Below are positions 50,901-62,138 of a stretch of 64,000 bases of DNA, piece by piece. Location: positions 434,001-498,000 of the forward strand of contig BCHU01000003.1 in the NCBI GenBank assembly GCA_001599715.1. Reading direction: 5' to 3'. The notes under the pieces are model-generated. The model did no database searches and was not told the origin of the DNA. It saw nothing but the letters and a program-made list of their open reading frames with translations. Position numbers and translations under genes: made by a program. Origin of the DNA: Phaeotremella fagi (taxonomy: Eukaryota > Basidiomycota > Tremellomycetes > Tremellales > Phaeotremellaceae). Every line of letters begins with the position of its first letter. The stretch's first letter is position 1.

Positions 50901-51763
50901 ATGGTTTCAGAAGTCAGATGAGCGTGATACAAGATGAACATGGTATCATGGGAGTGGTATAGGTATGGTAATGGTAGTATTTACATAAGTTATATATTGT
51001 ATCTCATGCACCTTTCTTATTAGTACGAGCTACGTATGGTGCGAACTAAGAATGACGTGTCATTGATTGAATCATTCAATCCAGTTACATTTTATCGAAT
51101 CTTTTTTCTTTCCTTCTTAACAACAACATCCATCTAAGAGCGTCTTGTTATTATTCGATGAAGATACAGGACGCTCTTGGTCCATTCATCATAGGTAAGT
51201 CCTCCTCCCCTCCATCCGACCAAAGGCTATGAGGACCACATGTCGCCCCAGTCATAACTTGCCTCTATCCCGTGCGCGGGGGACGCATTGATGACTCGAC
51301 CATTAGCACTACAGCCAATTGATGCGTACTGAGCCTTCATCTCTACTATACAACTCTCTCAAGGTATTGGAATAGAACTGACATTATGTTCAGATTACTA
51401 TTAGATTTCATCAATAATTCTAAGTAAATTTATTAGGTAAGTCTTCTTCCCTCCTTCATGTACCACCCCCACACTTCACACTCCACGCCCAAAGATGATT
51501 TACATTTCCATGCTAAAACCGACATTCGAGTATGAAATAATTACGTACATTAAGAACGGCCAGCTGAGGGCTCACTTCAACCAAAAATACTCTCTTAATC
51601 TTCATTCTCCAATCAAATAAATTGATAGAATCAAGCTAACGAAAATTGTCACTTTAGTTTTACACCCCCGTTGTACCCCCCCAGATCAAACACAATTTGT
51701 AGATACCAGAACAATGCCATGCATATAATGATAATGATGAATACAATTTAAAATATGAACTAC
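50901..51763. other. Convergent spacer with possible spliced noncoding RNA
   Basis: 863 bp between the stops of TOM40 and THO2, long for this genome. A 12-bp inverted repeat lies at 51136-51147 and 51168-51179. Two GTAAGT donors with similar CT-rich downstream sequence occur at about 51193 and 51435, with acceptors near 51405 and 51657. Spliced, the longest frame is about 14 codons. See the finding. Confidence 0.4.
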
Positions 51764-54700
51764 CTACTCCTTAGGAGCAGCAGCTTTCATTGCACCAGCC
51801 AACAACCTCCCGGCCGATCTATCACTAGCCTTCGCCTTTGATCGATCCAATTTAACTCTTTTGCCAACACCCGGAGATTGCTCTCGTGAAGATGTACCAG
51901 TTTCAGCTGGAAGAAATATCAATCAGTCCCAGGTCAAGTTCAACTTCAGCTCCATGACATACCTTCAAGTGGACGTTTTCTTTCACGTCCCTCCTCATCT
52001 GCTGAGACAGTAGATATGGGTGTAGCAGTGATCTCTCGTTGTGGAGTGGATCGAGGTGATCCAGATGGATTAGCTGGGCCCATCCTAGAAACCAAATTTC
52101 CAGTTGGTCCACCTGAAGCTGAAACAACAGTCACTCCAGGTCTGGGGGGAAGAGCATAGGTTGTTCGATTCTCAAGTGAAGGTTGAGCTTGAAGTTGACG
52201 ATCAACACGTCGGGGTGGCTCGTTACGCTACTAAGTCAGCTTGAGGGGAAAATATCAAAACTCACGTCAGATCTGTGACCATGAGGAGGTTCAATTATCC
52301 TATCACCATTCCCGTTTCCATTTCCGTTTCCATTCTTTTCTCTTGAATTCGAAACTTCTTTAGGTGTAGAATCACGTCCAGGTGGAGTTCGGTCACCGTT
52401 GAAAAGGTCGTTTCGGTCACCACGAGATCTCTCGGGAGATCGACGTCTGGTATCACGAGAGTCCCTATCCCTGGGGTCTCTGGTATCACGAACGTCCCGA
52501 GCATCACGCTCCGGTCTACGATGTCTATCCCTATCATCCCTCCTATCATCTCTATGACCAGGTTCATCACGACGATGATCCCTATCATCTCTTCTATCTC
52601 TTCGATCGTGTCTCTCCCTATCATCCCTCTCATCACGTCTAGCGGCATCTCGTTCATCACGAGGCTGACGTCAGTTAGAACGAGATAACATAACTCACCT
52701 CATCGTCTCTCCTCTTCTCATCTCTCTTTCGTTTATGTCCATCCTCATCTCTAGAAGATCTCTCTTTTTCTCTAGGTTTCCTTTCTTCCCTTTCACGAAC
52801 CTCAGATCTTCTGGGTTCACGTACACGTCGATCTGAAGGGGCAGTTCTTCTGTCGTCTGGTGTCTTCTCCTCTGGTTTCTTGGAATCACTGCGATCTTTC
52901 GACGAACCGTTCTCCTTGGCCTTGTCGTCTCGCTCCCGACGCTCCCGACGAGACCTCTCGCTAGCCCTTGATTCTACACTACCACTACGACGAGTTGTTC
53001 CACTGCTTGGTCGAGTCGGTGAAGTTCGACGAGAATTGGGCGTGACAGCTGCACTGGGTTTGGGTTCAACAGCTGGTGTAGCGACTGGGGAGGACGGAGC
53101 GATGGGTTGAGCGACCAATGACCCGAATTTCCTAGCTCGCGAAGCAGCACGGGCTTCATCGACACTGAGATCAGTTCGAGGAGGTCCCATAGAATCACTT
53201 CTCATGCCACTGGGCTTATCAGGTAGACTCTGTCGAGTGGTAGCTTTGGATGGACCCGTTGGGGGAGCAATTTCTGATGTACGATGAGCTGGACCGGATG
53301 GAGCGTTAGGTGGAGGTGCTGCTGCCGCTGCTCTTGACGACCGAGGTCCGGCTGGAGGTTCAATAGTCGTAGTCGTGGTTGTGATCATAGGAATTGGGGA
53401 TGCGGGTGCAGGCGTGCCAACAGCTGGGGCAGGCGAGGCAGGTGTTCTGAAATTAGTCAAAGTACCACTTCGGAAACTCACTTTTCATCCTTCACAGAAA
53501 CAGCACGAGGTCTAGCTTCTTCCAGCTTCTGCCTCAAAGCGAGGCTATCAGCACTTTGTACAGCAGGTAATCGAGTAGCTAAAACCGCAGGCGATGCAGC
53601 TGCCGGTGTCTGTGGTGTAGATTCTCCGTTTGGAACCTTGACCTCTGAAAGAACCGCCGAGACTGGAGGTACTCTTCGGGGAGCTCCAGCTGAATGGAAA
53701 GCGGATGGAACGACGAATGGTCGAGTTGTTTGACGTTTCTTCAGATGAAGAAGATACGAGTTACAGAGTGCTTGAACGTCTGCCGTAATATTTCGATTGT
53801 CAGATTTTACGAGATCTTGAACTGCCTCTTGTACAGCTTGACCGTTGGTTTCTAGTACCGGGAAATACTTGATAACTTGAAGCGCAACAGTGACCGCGTT
53901 TTTCGTATGCATGAAGTCGGATTCTTTCCAACAAGAAACCAAAGCCTAAGTGTCAGTCACGTATAGAACCATAACCTACCTTGCTGAGATTGTTATGACA
54001 TTTGGCATAGAAATTTCTGAAATTCAACCAAGACATTGGTTTCATAGCATCCTTGGGTTTTGCACGGAAGAGCATACCAGGGAGAGGTTTATCAGGAAGA
54101 CCGAGAGCTTCTTTGTTGTACAAGGTCTCGTCCAAGTGCCAGGCATCAAGATCAGCCATGATACCAGCGAGACATCGTCCTAAATTCCTAGCCTCGCTTT
54201 CGGTGCAAGAAAAGATACATGCCGCCAATTGGTCGTTGAAAAACTGAAGTCAGCTCCAGTCACAAAAAAGAACTCACGTTGTTGTACGCAAATATAGATG
54301 AAAAGCCCACTGTACCCAAGTCATGGACTGTGCGTATGAACTTGGCAACGAAAACTGCATCGGATGGTGTAAGGATAGCCCGAGGATAGAAGCAATATTG
54401 ATGTAGTTGAATGCTGAGCGTTCGTTGAAGTGTATTCTCCACAATAGCTAATTATTAGCTCAGCACGTTAAAACACTCACGTTTTCCAAACCATTTAGGA
54501 CTTTCGTTTCGAAGACGTCGTTTGTTGGGACCATTCACCAGCGCTTGCTGAGTGTCTCTTTCCTTTCTCAATTGATCCGCACGAGCTCTGAGTCTAGCTC
54601 TCTCAGCTCTTTGTTCAGCGGCATTGGTACCTCTCCATCCAGCAACTTCGGTTTCCATTCTACTGATCCTATCAATTGCTTTTTGATATGAATCGGAAGA

Positions 54701-57700
54701 AAAAGCAATATCAGACATTTGAAGATGCCAGAAGATGACGAAAAAGGCGGCACTGTTGAATCAGGACAAGTCGAAAACATTCAACTCACCTCATGACGTC
54801 GTTTGCGTCTTGTGGAAGTAAGGTGCGGGCTTGCTGCATGGTTGTTGTCAACGCCGATGGCCACCAGACTTTTGAACGTAACTGCAAATTAGCTCAATGA
54901 TCCACAAACATCTCACCTTGGGTGCAGGTACCAAGGATGCTTGATCTGCGACCACCTCCTCCCCATCACCATCGACCGACATTTCATCAGCGTCCTCAGC
55001 CACACTTTTTGGCGAGGGTAATGAGATATTCTCCTTGGTGGGAGAATTGAGACGAAGGTTGAGAGCTTCTTTCTCGGCTTGAAGGCGTTTTTGAACCAAA
55101 GCTTTCTCTGCAGAACGTGATTTATCCAATTCAGCGTTAAGTCTTGGTCGAAGGATTTGGAATGCCATGGCATATTCCAACCCAAAATCGGTTACCAGGG
55201 AAGAAAGATCTGGAGTGAGGTTGATATGCTCGGTCGATGATAGTTGCTCAGTCAAAAGGTCTCCATATTGAATGAAAACGTCGTGACACTGTCGTTGTTA
55301 GCTTCGTAACATTGAGTTACTTACCGAATCTTGCACCAGTTCCATTGCCTTTAGCGGAGCAGAACCCATCCGATCTGTAGCGCCTTGACGAGTTTGTGCC
55401 AAACCTATCCAAATAGGTATAGCCAATTTCGTATCTCTGAGTGCGTTCATCAACCTCGGGAGAGATTTCTTGATACTCTTCGTTCTGTCCATTGGCGCTT
55501 CTTTCGGTTTCTCACCGGGAGGACCTTCCATTGGACGAGCCAGAGCGATTTGTGTAGAGTAGAACGCCTCACGTATCATTTCTCTACCAGCTGCGTAGGC
55601 TTGAATTTGATCTGCCGAAACAGCGAAATTTAACACAGGGACTGCACCTGACATTACGGAGATCAAACTTCCTAGAATAGTGAGATCTGCCGATTGACCC
55701 CTCATCAATCGGTTGATGATAAATTGAAGAACGGGCTCCAAATCCATGTGTGCGTAACGCCTGTTGAAATCACCGACGAAGGTGGACAAACCTAATCTGT
55801 CAGCGGAGTTGGGAGAAATACTTACTCTCTAACCACATGGCGACACCTGTTCCAGTCGAGTTCAATCGTGATATCACATCATCTGCCAAGGTATCGACCA
55901 ACGTGAAAGTTGCGACGTCCATTGACAATTGAGTCATATATCTCCCAGCTTCGATAATGAATTGGCCGATATTTGTATAAGCCTTGACCTGGGTTACAGC
56001 AGTCGTCCACAAAGCACAAGGATTACTGTGGCTGAGTTTCGCCAAAGCTCTAGCGGGTCCACGATCTGTCGATGGAGCGGATCCGGGAATATTGGCTGTT
56101 GAAGCAGCCGTAACTCTTGACAAAGCCTTTTTGATATCCCTGGTACATTCAGCTGCAGCACTCGACGCTGCTGGATCACTGTTCCTATGTTTGAAATTAC
56201 AAGTGCTATCTCGCCATTCTCCATAAAGACAATATCGAACGGTGTAGGGTAGATGTTTAAGAAGTGACCACATTTCAATGTCGAAAGCAGCGGTAACATT
56301 TGACACCGACAAAGCTGGTAATAGCGACAGTCGAATGACATTCAGCCACGGTCCCATTTCGTCCGGTGTAGGCTAGAAGTTAGAAAAAGAATATCTAGGA
56401 ACTTACCTCTACTTGACGGACTTCGTCTCTAACGACAGTACCATGTTTGAATCCCAAACGAACCTCCTTTTCCCGCCTCAATTCAGCGAAATACCTTTCC
56501 CCTATTCGACAAATCTTGATCATCAACATTACATTCCTACCTCCAAGTCCTCTAACAAGTGACAACCACTTCATCCCTTTTTCAATAAGATCTTCAGGTG
56601 AATCCCAAATTTCCAGAGAATCTGACCAGTGAGGATAAAAGAACTGAAACGTTTTCAATGATGTCGCGGGTGGTTCAGGAGCTAGTAAAGTTTTAGCGAT
56701 TTGAGAGGGAGGGAATGTGCCGGTGGTGACTTGAGGTTCGAAATTTTCCTCCAGTCCTGCCCGATAAACGTTCTCCACAGCAGGTTCTACTAGACGTAAG
56801 AGTAAATCAGCGACTGGAGGATGACTTTGAGCGAGCCAAGGAAATTTCGCCAGGAAATACATCGCCGCTGGTAAATGTCCAATTGCTAGGAAAGCTTGTA
56901 ATAGTAGAACACGCTGTTGTGGAGGTGGAGCAGGTGGTGGTCCAGTTGATTCAGAGGCTTTTGTCGCGGTCGAAGTCGGGTCATCGCTATCATCCATCAA
57001 GACCGAATTGGCTAAAGCGTTCGAAGGACCTGAACGTGAGGAGACCGATTGAATATATCTTTTATGGATATTTGCCATTTCTGTATCATCAGGTGAAAGC
57101 TGATGTCGAGTGTTAGTGTGTGTTGATAGTCACGAATGATCGACGTACAAAGGGGAGTAAGTCGAAAAGATTGATAAAGCTATGTTTGACCAGGAGGGCT
57201 GCAATGTAAATGAGTCCCATTGGAGTCTCACCACCCTCAGGTCGCTACAAAGTCAGTCTTCAATCTTGAACATTGGACATACCTGATAGAAGCCAAACTT
57301 GAACCCAAGAACTTGACTAAGTACCCGATCTCTCTCTTCGTTCGCTACTTCCGCTATACTTTCTCTGTCTCCTGGCCAACTGGTAGCTGCTTTACCTTTT
57401 CCCTTGTCAGCAACATCCGCCGCAACCGCCGATGAACCCCAAGGTGAACATTTCAGTAACTCCAAAAAGAATTCCCAATGGAGTACAACATGACAACTGG
57501 CAATCTCTAAGATTACATCAAGAACTCGAGGTGGTGAGAGGTTGAAGTATCCGATCAATCCCATGACTCTTGACCATACTCTTTCCGCCCGTTCTCGAAT
57601 CGCTTCAATCGCATCGTCCTCGTCTGTAAGAGCATCGGGTCCAGTGAGAAGTACTATCAATCGGGAGAATCCTTCAGATGACTCTCTGAGCAGGTTGTAT

Positions 57701-58412
57701 TTACTTTGACGAAAGAATAACGTCGTGTTTCGTTTCACGTAAGCTCGTTGGAGGATGGCAGGATTATGAGGTGTGGGGTGGAGGCCAAGTTTCAGGAGAA
57801 GTTGAGGATTCAGCAGAAGATTCGGAATATACGATGGAAGGTGTTTGGTTTCCTAAATGTCAACTCAGGCTTTATATTTGACTCACAAGTAGGATCTTTA
57901 GCACGTCGAGACCCAATGTTTTAGGAGTAGCATCAATTTCCATCCCCTCTTTCTCAGCTTTCAACAGGTCATCACAATCCTCCACATCCTCATCCATAAT
58001 CTCTACAACATCGACCAAAGCTTCACCTAAGATTTGCGATGACTCCTCTTTCTCATCTTCAGAGATTCCATCGATCGTGGTGCTAATTGATTGAGCGATT
58101 TGAGCTGCTTCCAAGCTTGATGACAACAACGACAAAAGGATAGCAGAAAGTGGAATAGACGAGAAAGAAGAATTGGATTTGAGGTTGATATTAGATTTGA
58201 TCAGATTGATCCTGTAGATGAAGGTAAGTAGGTGAGAGGAGGGTTTGCCGTTGAACTAACACTTTGTCTTGACCACCTGCTTCCCAAGTAGTTGTACATG
58301 ATTGAATTTGAGTGGATACATCTTGAACGTTGGGTATAGATTGAGCTGAACTTGAGGATATCGTGGGGACATCTTGCTCTATTTTCTTCGTCTGACCTCT
58401 CTTTGGAGGCAT
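51764..58412 (-). CDS. THO2: THO complex subunit 2
   Basis: Seventeen exons give 2012 residues: 58412-58261, 58211-57887, 57852-57283, 57244-57149, 57099-56407, 56372-55826, 55791-55325, 55288-54917, 54881-54790, 54752-54481, 54447-54278, 54243-53980, 53945-53482, 53446-52699, 52664-52266, 52227-51963 and 51906-51764. Tho2 is the scaffold of the THO/TREX complex, which couples transcription to mRNA export. Diagnostic segments: LFFRQSKYNLLRESSEGFSRL, RYCLYGEWRDST, LQFIINRLMRGQSADL, FFVIFWHLQMSDI, QYCFYPRAILTPSDA, CTESEARNLGRCL and WHLDETLYNKE. The last 500 residues are disordered. Residues about 1745-1875 are an Arg/Asp-dipeptide-rich tract, fitting an RNA-binding tail. Every junction is GT-AG and in frame. 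Confidence 0.94.
52266..52664 (-). repeat. Arg/Asp-rich repetitive tract inside THO2
   Basis: One exon codes a run of short RD, RRD and DDR units followed by alternating Gly-Asn pairs. On the DNA the repeat unit is a loose GAT-AGG-GAT hexamer. It is a low-complexity coding repeat, not a mobile element. Confidence 0.8.
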
Positions 58413-58490
58413 GACTTGATGATGTTGTTGTACTCAGAGTTCTTTGTGTTGTCAATCCAATCCCAATTCTAATAATTCGTTGTTATACTC

Positions 58491-59134
58491 ATGTACCAAC
58501 TCCTCCTCCATACTCCTCGGATAAAACCGAAAAAATACTGTAAAAATAATGGTTTGGTGGCAAAAAGTGAACGAGGCATCAGAATAGCTACAGTCCTTCT
58601 GGGCTTCAAAAACTCGGACCTTGACCTCAAGTCTTCGTACGGAACAGAAAGAAGTTTGGAAGAGATCACTTTGGAAGATTATCCATTTGGCATTTCGTAT
58701 CCAGTCACATTCTCATGTTCACAGACTTTTGAAAAACCACGACACCTGTTGAACATGGACGCAGAAACCTATTGCCCCTCCAACACCATCATCGTCAACC
58801 GCGAAACGGTATATTATGAAACCGATGAAACTAATCAGAAAGCTTTAGACGACATGGAAGCTCTGCTGAGCACTGCATGCTGGTACTATGGATTCGAGGG
58901 TGAAAGTCGTAAGTGAAATCATTACAACTAAGCCAACACCTCATCTGACTCCCTGAAGGTTACCTCTCCACGCAGGAGACCAAGAACTTGTTAAGTGTCA
59001 CAGAAAATAAGGACCTTTTTGGTACGATCGAGTCTTTGAATGAAATTTTCGAGAGAGGTTTATTGGATAGGGGGGATTTTAAAGAGTTTCCTGCAGAAAC
59101 GGAGTTGGATGATTTGACCCCGAGCCCCACCTAG
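58491..59134 (+). CDS. Array gene 1: two-exon module protein of unknown function
   Basis: Exons 58491-58908 and 58959-59134 give 197 residues. The end of exon 1 codes MEALLSTACWYYGFEGES, then a phase-1 intron; exon 2 codes RYLSTQETKNLL and ends the module with LNEIFERGLLDRGDFKEFPAE. This is the same arrangement as in the next three genes. The sequence before residue about 89 is less convincing: a second in-frame ATG at 58755 (MDAETYCPSN) may be the real start. The 58491 ATG lies only 78 bp from the divergent THO2 start. There is no known domain, signal peptide or enzyme motif. Confidence 0.6.
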
Positions 59135-59472
59135 TAAGGCGCTCCCTTGTCTTCTTTTCTCTGTTTCTTACATATCAGTACAAGTATGTACAGTATTGAT
59201 ATATGCATATATCACCACTCAACTCTTGGGCTGCTTGTACCTAGTCATAACCTTTACTGTGCCATCAAGTTTTGTTATCAATCTAAGACCGTCATGCAGA
59301 TTCTGTACTAGGAGCGTCGCAGATGAAGGATTGTCGGCCAAACGTGGTCTTCCGAGAAGCCACAAAATCTGCCTTCGCAATCGGTGCTAGACAGAGAAGC
59401 CCACAGACCTCCAATAAACCACCAAGCTCTCAATTTGTACTTCTTGACAATATCCTTCTTTGAAATAGCAGC
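59135..59472. other. Intergenic spacer
   Basis: 338 bp between array genes 1 and 2. The word CAGTACAAGTA lies at 59176-59186. Nothing else recognised. Confidence 0.5.
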
Positions 59473-60348
59473 ATGTCTGGAGATTCCGAAGAGACAGTGA
59501 AAGCCAAAAACAAAGGCAAAGGAATTGCTTATACAGAACACGATTTCTTGCCAGATGCCGACGAGCCAACTTCTGAAAGTGTTCCATGCGAGGGGGAAAA
59601 GACTTATGAGCCGCGTGGACGAAAACGTTCTAGATCCGTTGATGGGGATCAGATTTGGCTTTTCGACAGTCAATCACTGGGTATGAAACGCGAAAAGAGA
59701 AATAATCCCAAGTTGATCATCACCGGTGCTTCTGAGGTGGTTTCAAAGAAGCTTGAATCTTGGTGTGAAGAATATGGATATGATGGCCCAAACGGCACAG
59801 ATGGTGATTAGACTTTTCTTTTATATTATAATTACAGTCACTAATCGTATCCAGTGACTCTGAGTGAAATCCCACATGTATCCATTATGGAGGATATCCT
59901 TGCAACAAGTAAAACAGACGATGAAGCCTTTGTTGCAGCCTGGGAACACGATATCTTTCCAAAATACTATTTCACCAAGTTACCTTCTGGATTAAGTCAG
60001 ATGATCAAAGAAAGAGCAAAAGAGCTGGGACGTGATGATGGTGACGACGATGACGAAGATGATGATGATATCATGTTAGAAGACTTTTACGGAACACTGC
60101 CAAGTCTCCGGCCATTATCAAATTTAAACGCGAGTATGGAAAACCAATGGTTTGAAAGACCTATTCTAGGTTGGGAAATAAGAGAGCCCGAACTCATAGA
60201 TGGTATTGTTCTTGGTGCGGAGGGGACGGAACAGACTGATGAATGGGAGATGGATACTAGTGAGATCTGGAAGAAAATCTTGCAACAGGAAGCTGCGGAG
60301 AATCATACCTCAAAAGCTGAAGGTAGTAGTAGACGACTGGAACGTTGA
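59473..60348 (+). CDS. Array gene 2: two-exon module protein of unknown function
   Basis: Exons 59473-59803 and 59855-60348 give 274 residues. The N-terminus (MSGDSEETVKAKNKGKG) is charged, then RGRKRSRSVD, a likely nuclear localisation signal. The module follows: KKLESWCEEYGYDGPNG, phase-1 intron, then VTLSEIPHVSIMEDIL, DEAFVAAWEHDIFPKYYFTKLPSGL. An acidic tract (GDDDDEDDDD) and a Glu/Lys tail close the protein. The donor is a weaker GTGATT; the frame and the module position support it. No function can be assigned. Nuclear location is inferred from the basic and acidic tracts. Confidence 0.72.
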
Positions 60349-60675
60349 GTGTAGACTTTCGCTTTTGAATTCATTGCTTATTACATACGTCTTTCACAAT
60401 AGAATTTGTATTTCGAGTAATTATCCACGTCCAGCAACTAGCTCACGAAAATCAATGGACATTCCGAATTGGTTTTACCCACTATCCGTAAAACCTATCG
60501 GGGGAATTTCGAAGGCGATTCAGACACCCAAAAGAAACCAGAAATCGTCCATTGTACTGTAAGCTAGCCTTCTAAAAGTTTTTGGTCGAAGGGGAAAATT
60601 TATCTTCTTTCAACAATACATTCTCCTTGGTTTTCGACTCTCAAACAGAATTTCTTTTCTATAACACCACCTAAA
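60349..60675. other. Intergenic spacer
   Basis: 327 bp between array genes 2 and 3. Short frames here look like the shadow of gene 2 and were not accepted. Confidence 0.5.
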
Positions 60676-61563
60676 ATGGGCACCCAGAAATCCTCTACAA
60701 AGTCAAAGTCATCAAAGACATCATCTGCTCGCAAGTCTAAAGAAAACTTCTTTAAGACCCACAACGTAACTCTATTGGGTAAGACCACCGAATCAGTTCA
60801 AAAGAGATTCAAAACTCTGCTAGAAGAATATGGATATGATGGGACGGAAAGTAAGTCGATTTTCAATTCTTGGAGGATAAGTCACTAATAAAGTGTAACT
60901 TCAGAGACAGTAGAGTCCAAATTCGCAAATAAACTAAACACCATCTTCTCAGACGTAAATTCTTCGAACGGGGAGAACAACATGAAAGCGATCAGATTAT
61001 TGAACTTCCATGCTAAGAATTTTTCCAATTTCCCAAAAGAGATAGGGGTAGGTGATGAACCCGAAATCATCGAGGCTCAGATTCATGCTCGTCCTGATCG
61101 GGGGACTGGGAGGTCACTTGTTCAACCGGACCCAGAGTCGGAGTCGGAGTTGGAGTTGAGTCAGTTGGTTGAGGATCAAATCTATGCTGAGTTTCTTCAA
61201 ATTCGGGATCGAAAGGAGAGTGTGGATGGAAAGGAGGGTAGTGATCAAGGTGAAGATGGTCGAGGAGAGGACGACGAGGAGGAAGAGGACGAAGAATTTT
61301 CAAGTTCTTCGGACGAGTATCAAGAATCCCGGACCAAGAGCAAAAGTAGAGATGATGAGGAATGGAGCGGAGACGGTGAAGAAGATGAGGTCGATGGCGA
61401 AAAAAATCGAAAGGTTTCAGTCAAAGACGCAATGGATATCGAAGATCCATGGTTTGTAGGAGAAGGGTCACTTATGGTTAAATCCACCAAAAAGTGGAAG
61501 GAGTCAAAGAAGAAAACTAAACTCATGGAGGATGAGTCCAGTGATAATGAACCGCTTATTTAG
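60676..61563 (+). CDS. Array gene 3: two-exon module protein of unknown function
   Basis: Exons 60676-60850 and 60905-61563 give 277 residues. The N-terminus is Ser/Lys-rich (SSTKSKSSKTSSARKSK). Then comes the module: VQKRFKTLLEEYGYDGTE, phase-1 intron, KTVESKFANKLNTIFSD, and MKAIRLLNFHAKNFSNFPKEI. The remaining 140 residues are extremely acidic (EDDEEEEDEEF) and end in a basic stretch (KKWKESKKKTK). The architecture (basic start, module, acidic tail) matches array gene 2 and the last gene. The function is unknown. Acidic tails of this type occur in chromatin and nucleolar proteins, which is only an analogy. Confidence 0.75.
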
Positions 61564-62138
61564 AGGAATAGCAAGCTTAAATGATGAGTTTGTGGGTTTG
61601 GAGATGGTACAGATGTTCACTTTATACGTTTTCATGCATGATGAGATTTTCCTTCAGCAGAGAAATGGATAAAACGTCGATCTTTGTGAGAGCATCACAA
61701 ACAGGGTTTCCTCCGTGAAATCGTGGCTACGTACAGTAAAATCAATGCTGTACTGACTCACTCCAAAATCCCCCATTGACTTCTTTCCCAAAAAAAGCTT
61801 CCTGACGTAAAACGCTGAAACAGTTTCGGTGAATTGGACAATAAAAAACGTACGAACACAATAGAAGGCTCTGGAAGTCTTCTTTCATTTGTCGAAATGC
61901 TTTTGAAGGACAAAGTGAATATATCTTCCAAATTCATCTCGCCTTCTCATGAAGATAAAGGAACTGAGTTTGAATTTCAGCTAGCGATGACAATTTTGGA
62001 AAAGTGTTCAAAAGCTCAGTCTTACAGTATCTTCGTCTTCTCTTCTACTCTCACAGTATTGTTTTCAGTATCACTTCAGACTGAACTTACACTTTTCAGT
62101 GACTTATAGCATAAATAAACACATTTGGTTTGATCAAC
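61564..62138. other. Spacer with possible gene remnant
   Basis: 575 bp, the longest gap in the array. An open frame at 61834-62109 lacks an ATG near its start but codes SLLSFVEMLLKDKVNISSKF and could be a decayed module copy. The similarity is too weak to call it a pseudogene. Confidence 0.35.

Noticed and set aside
52695..53198. Arg- and Pro-rich frames on both strands across the THO2 tail
   Set aside because: They are shadows of the low-complexity coding repeat in THO2.
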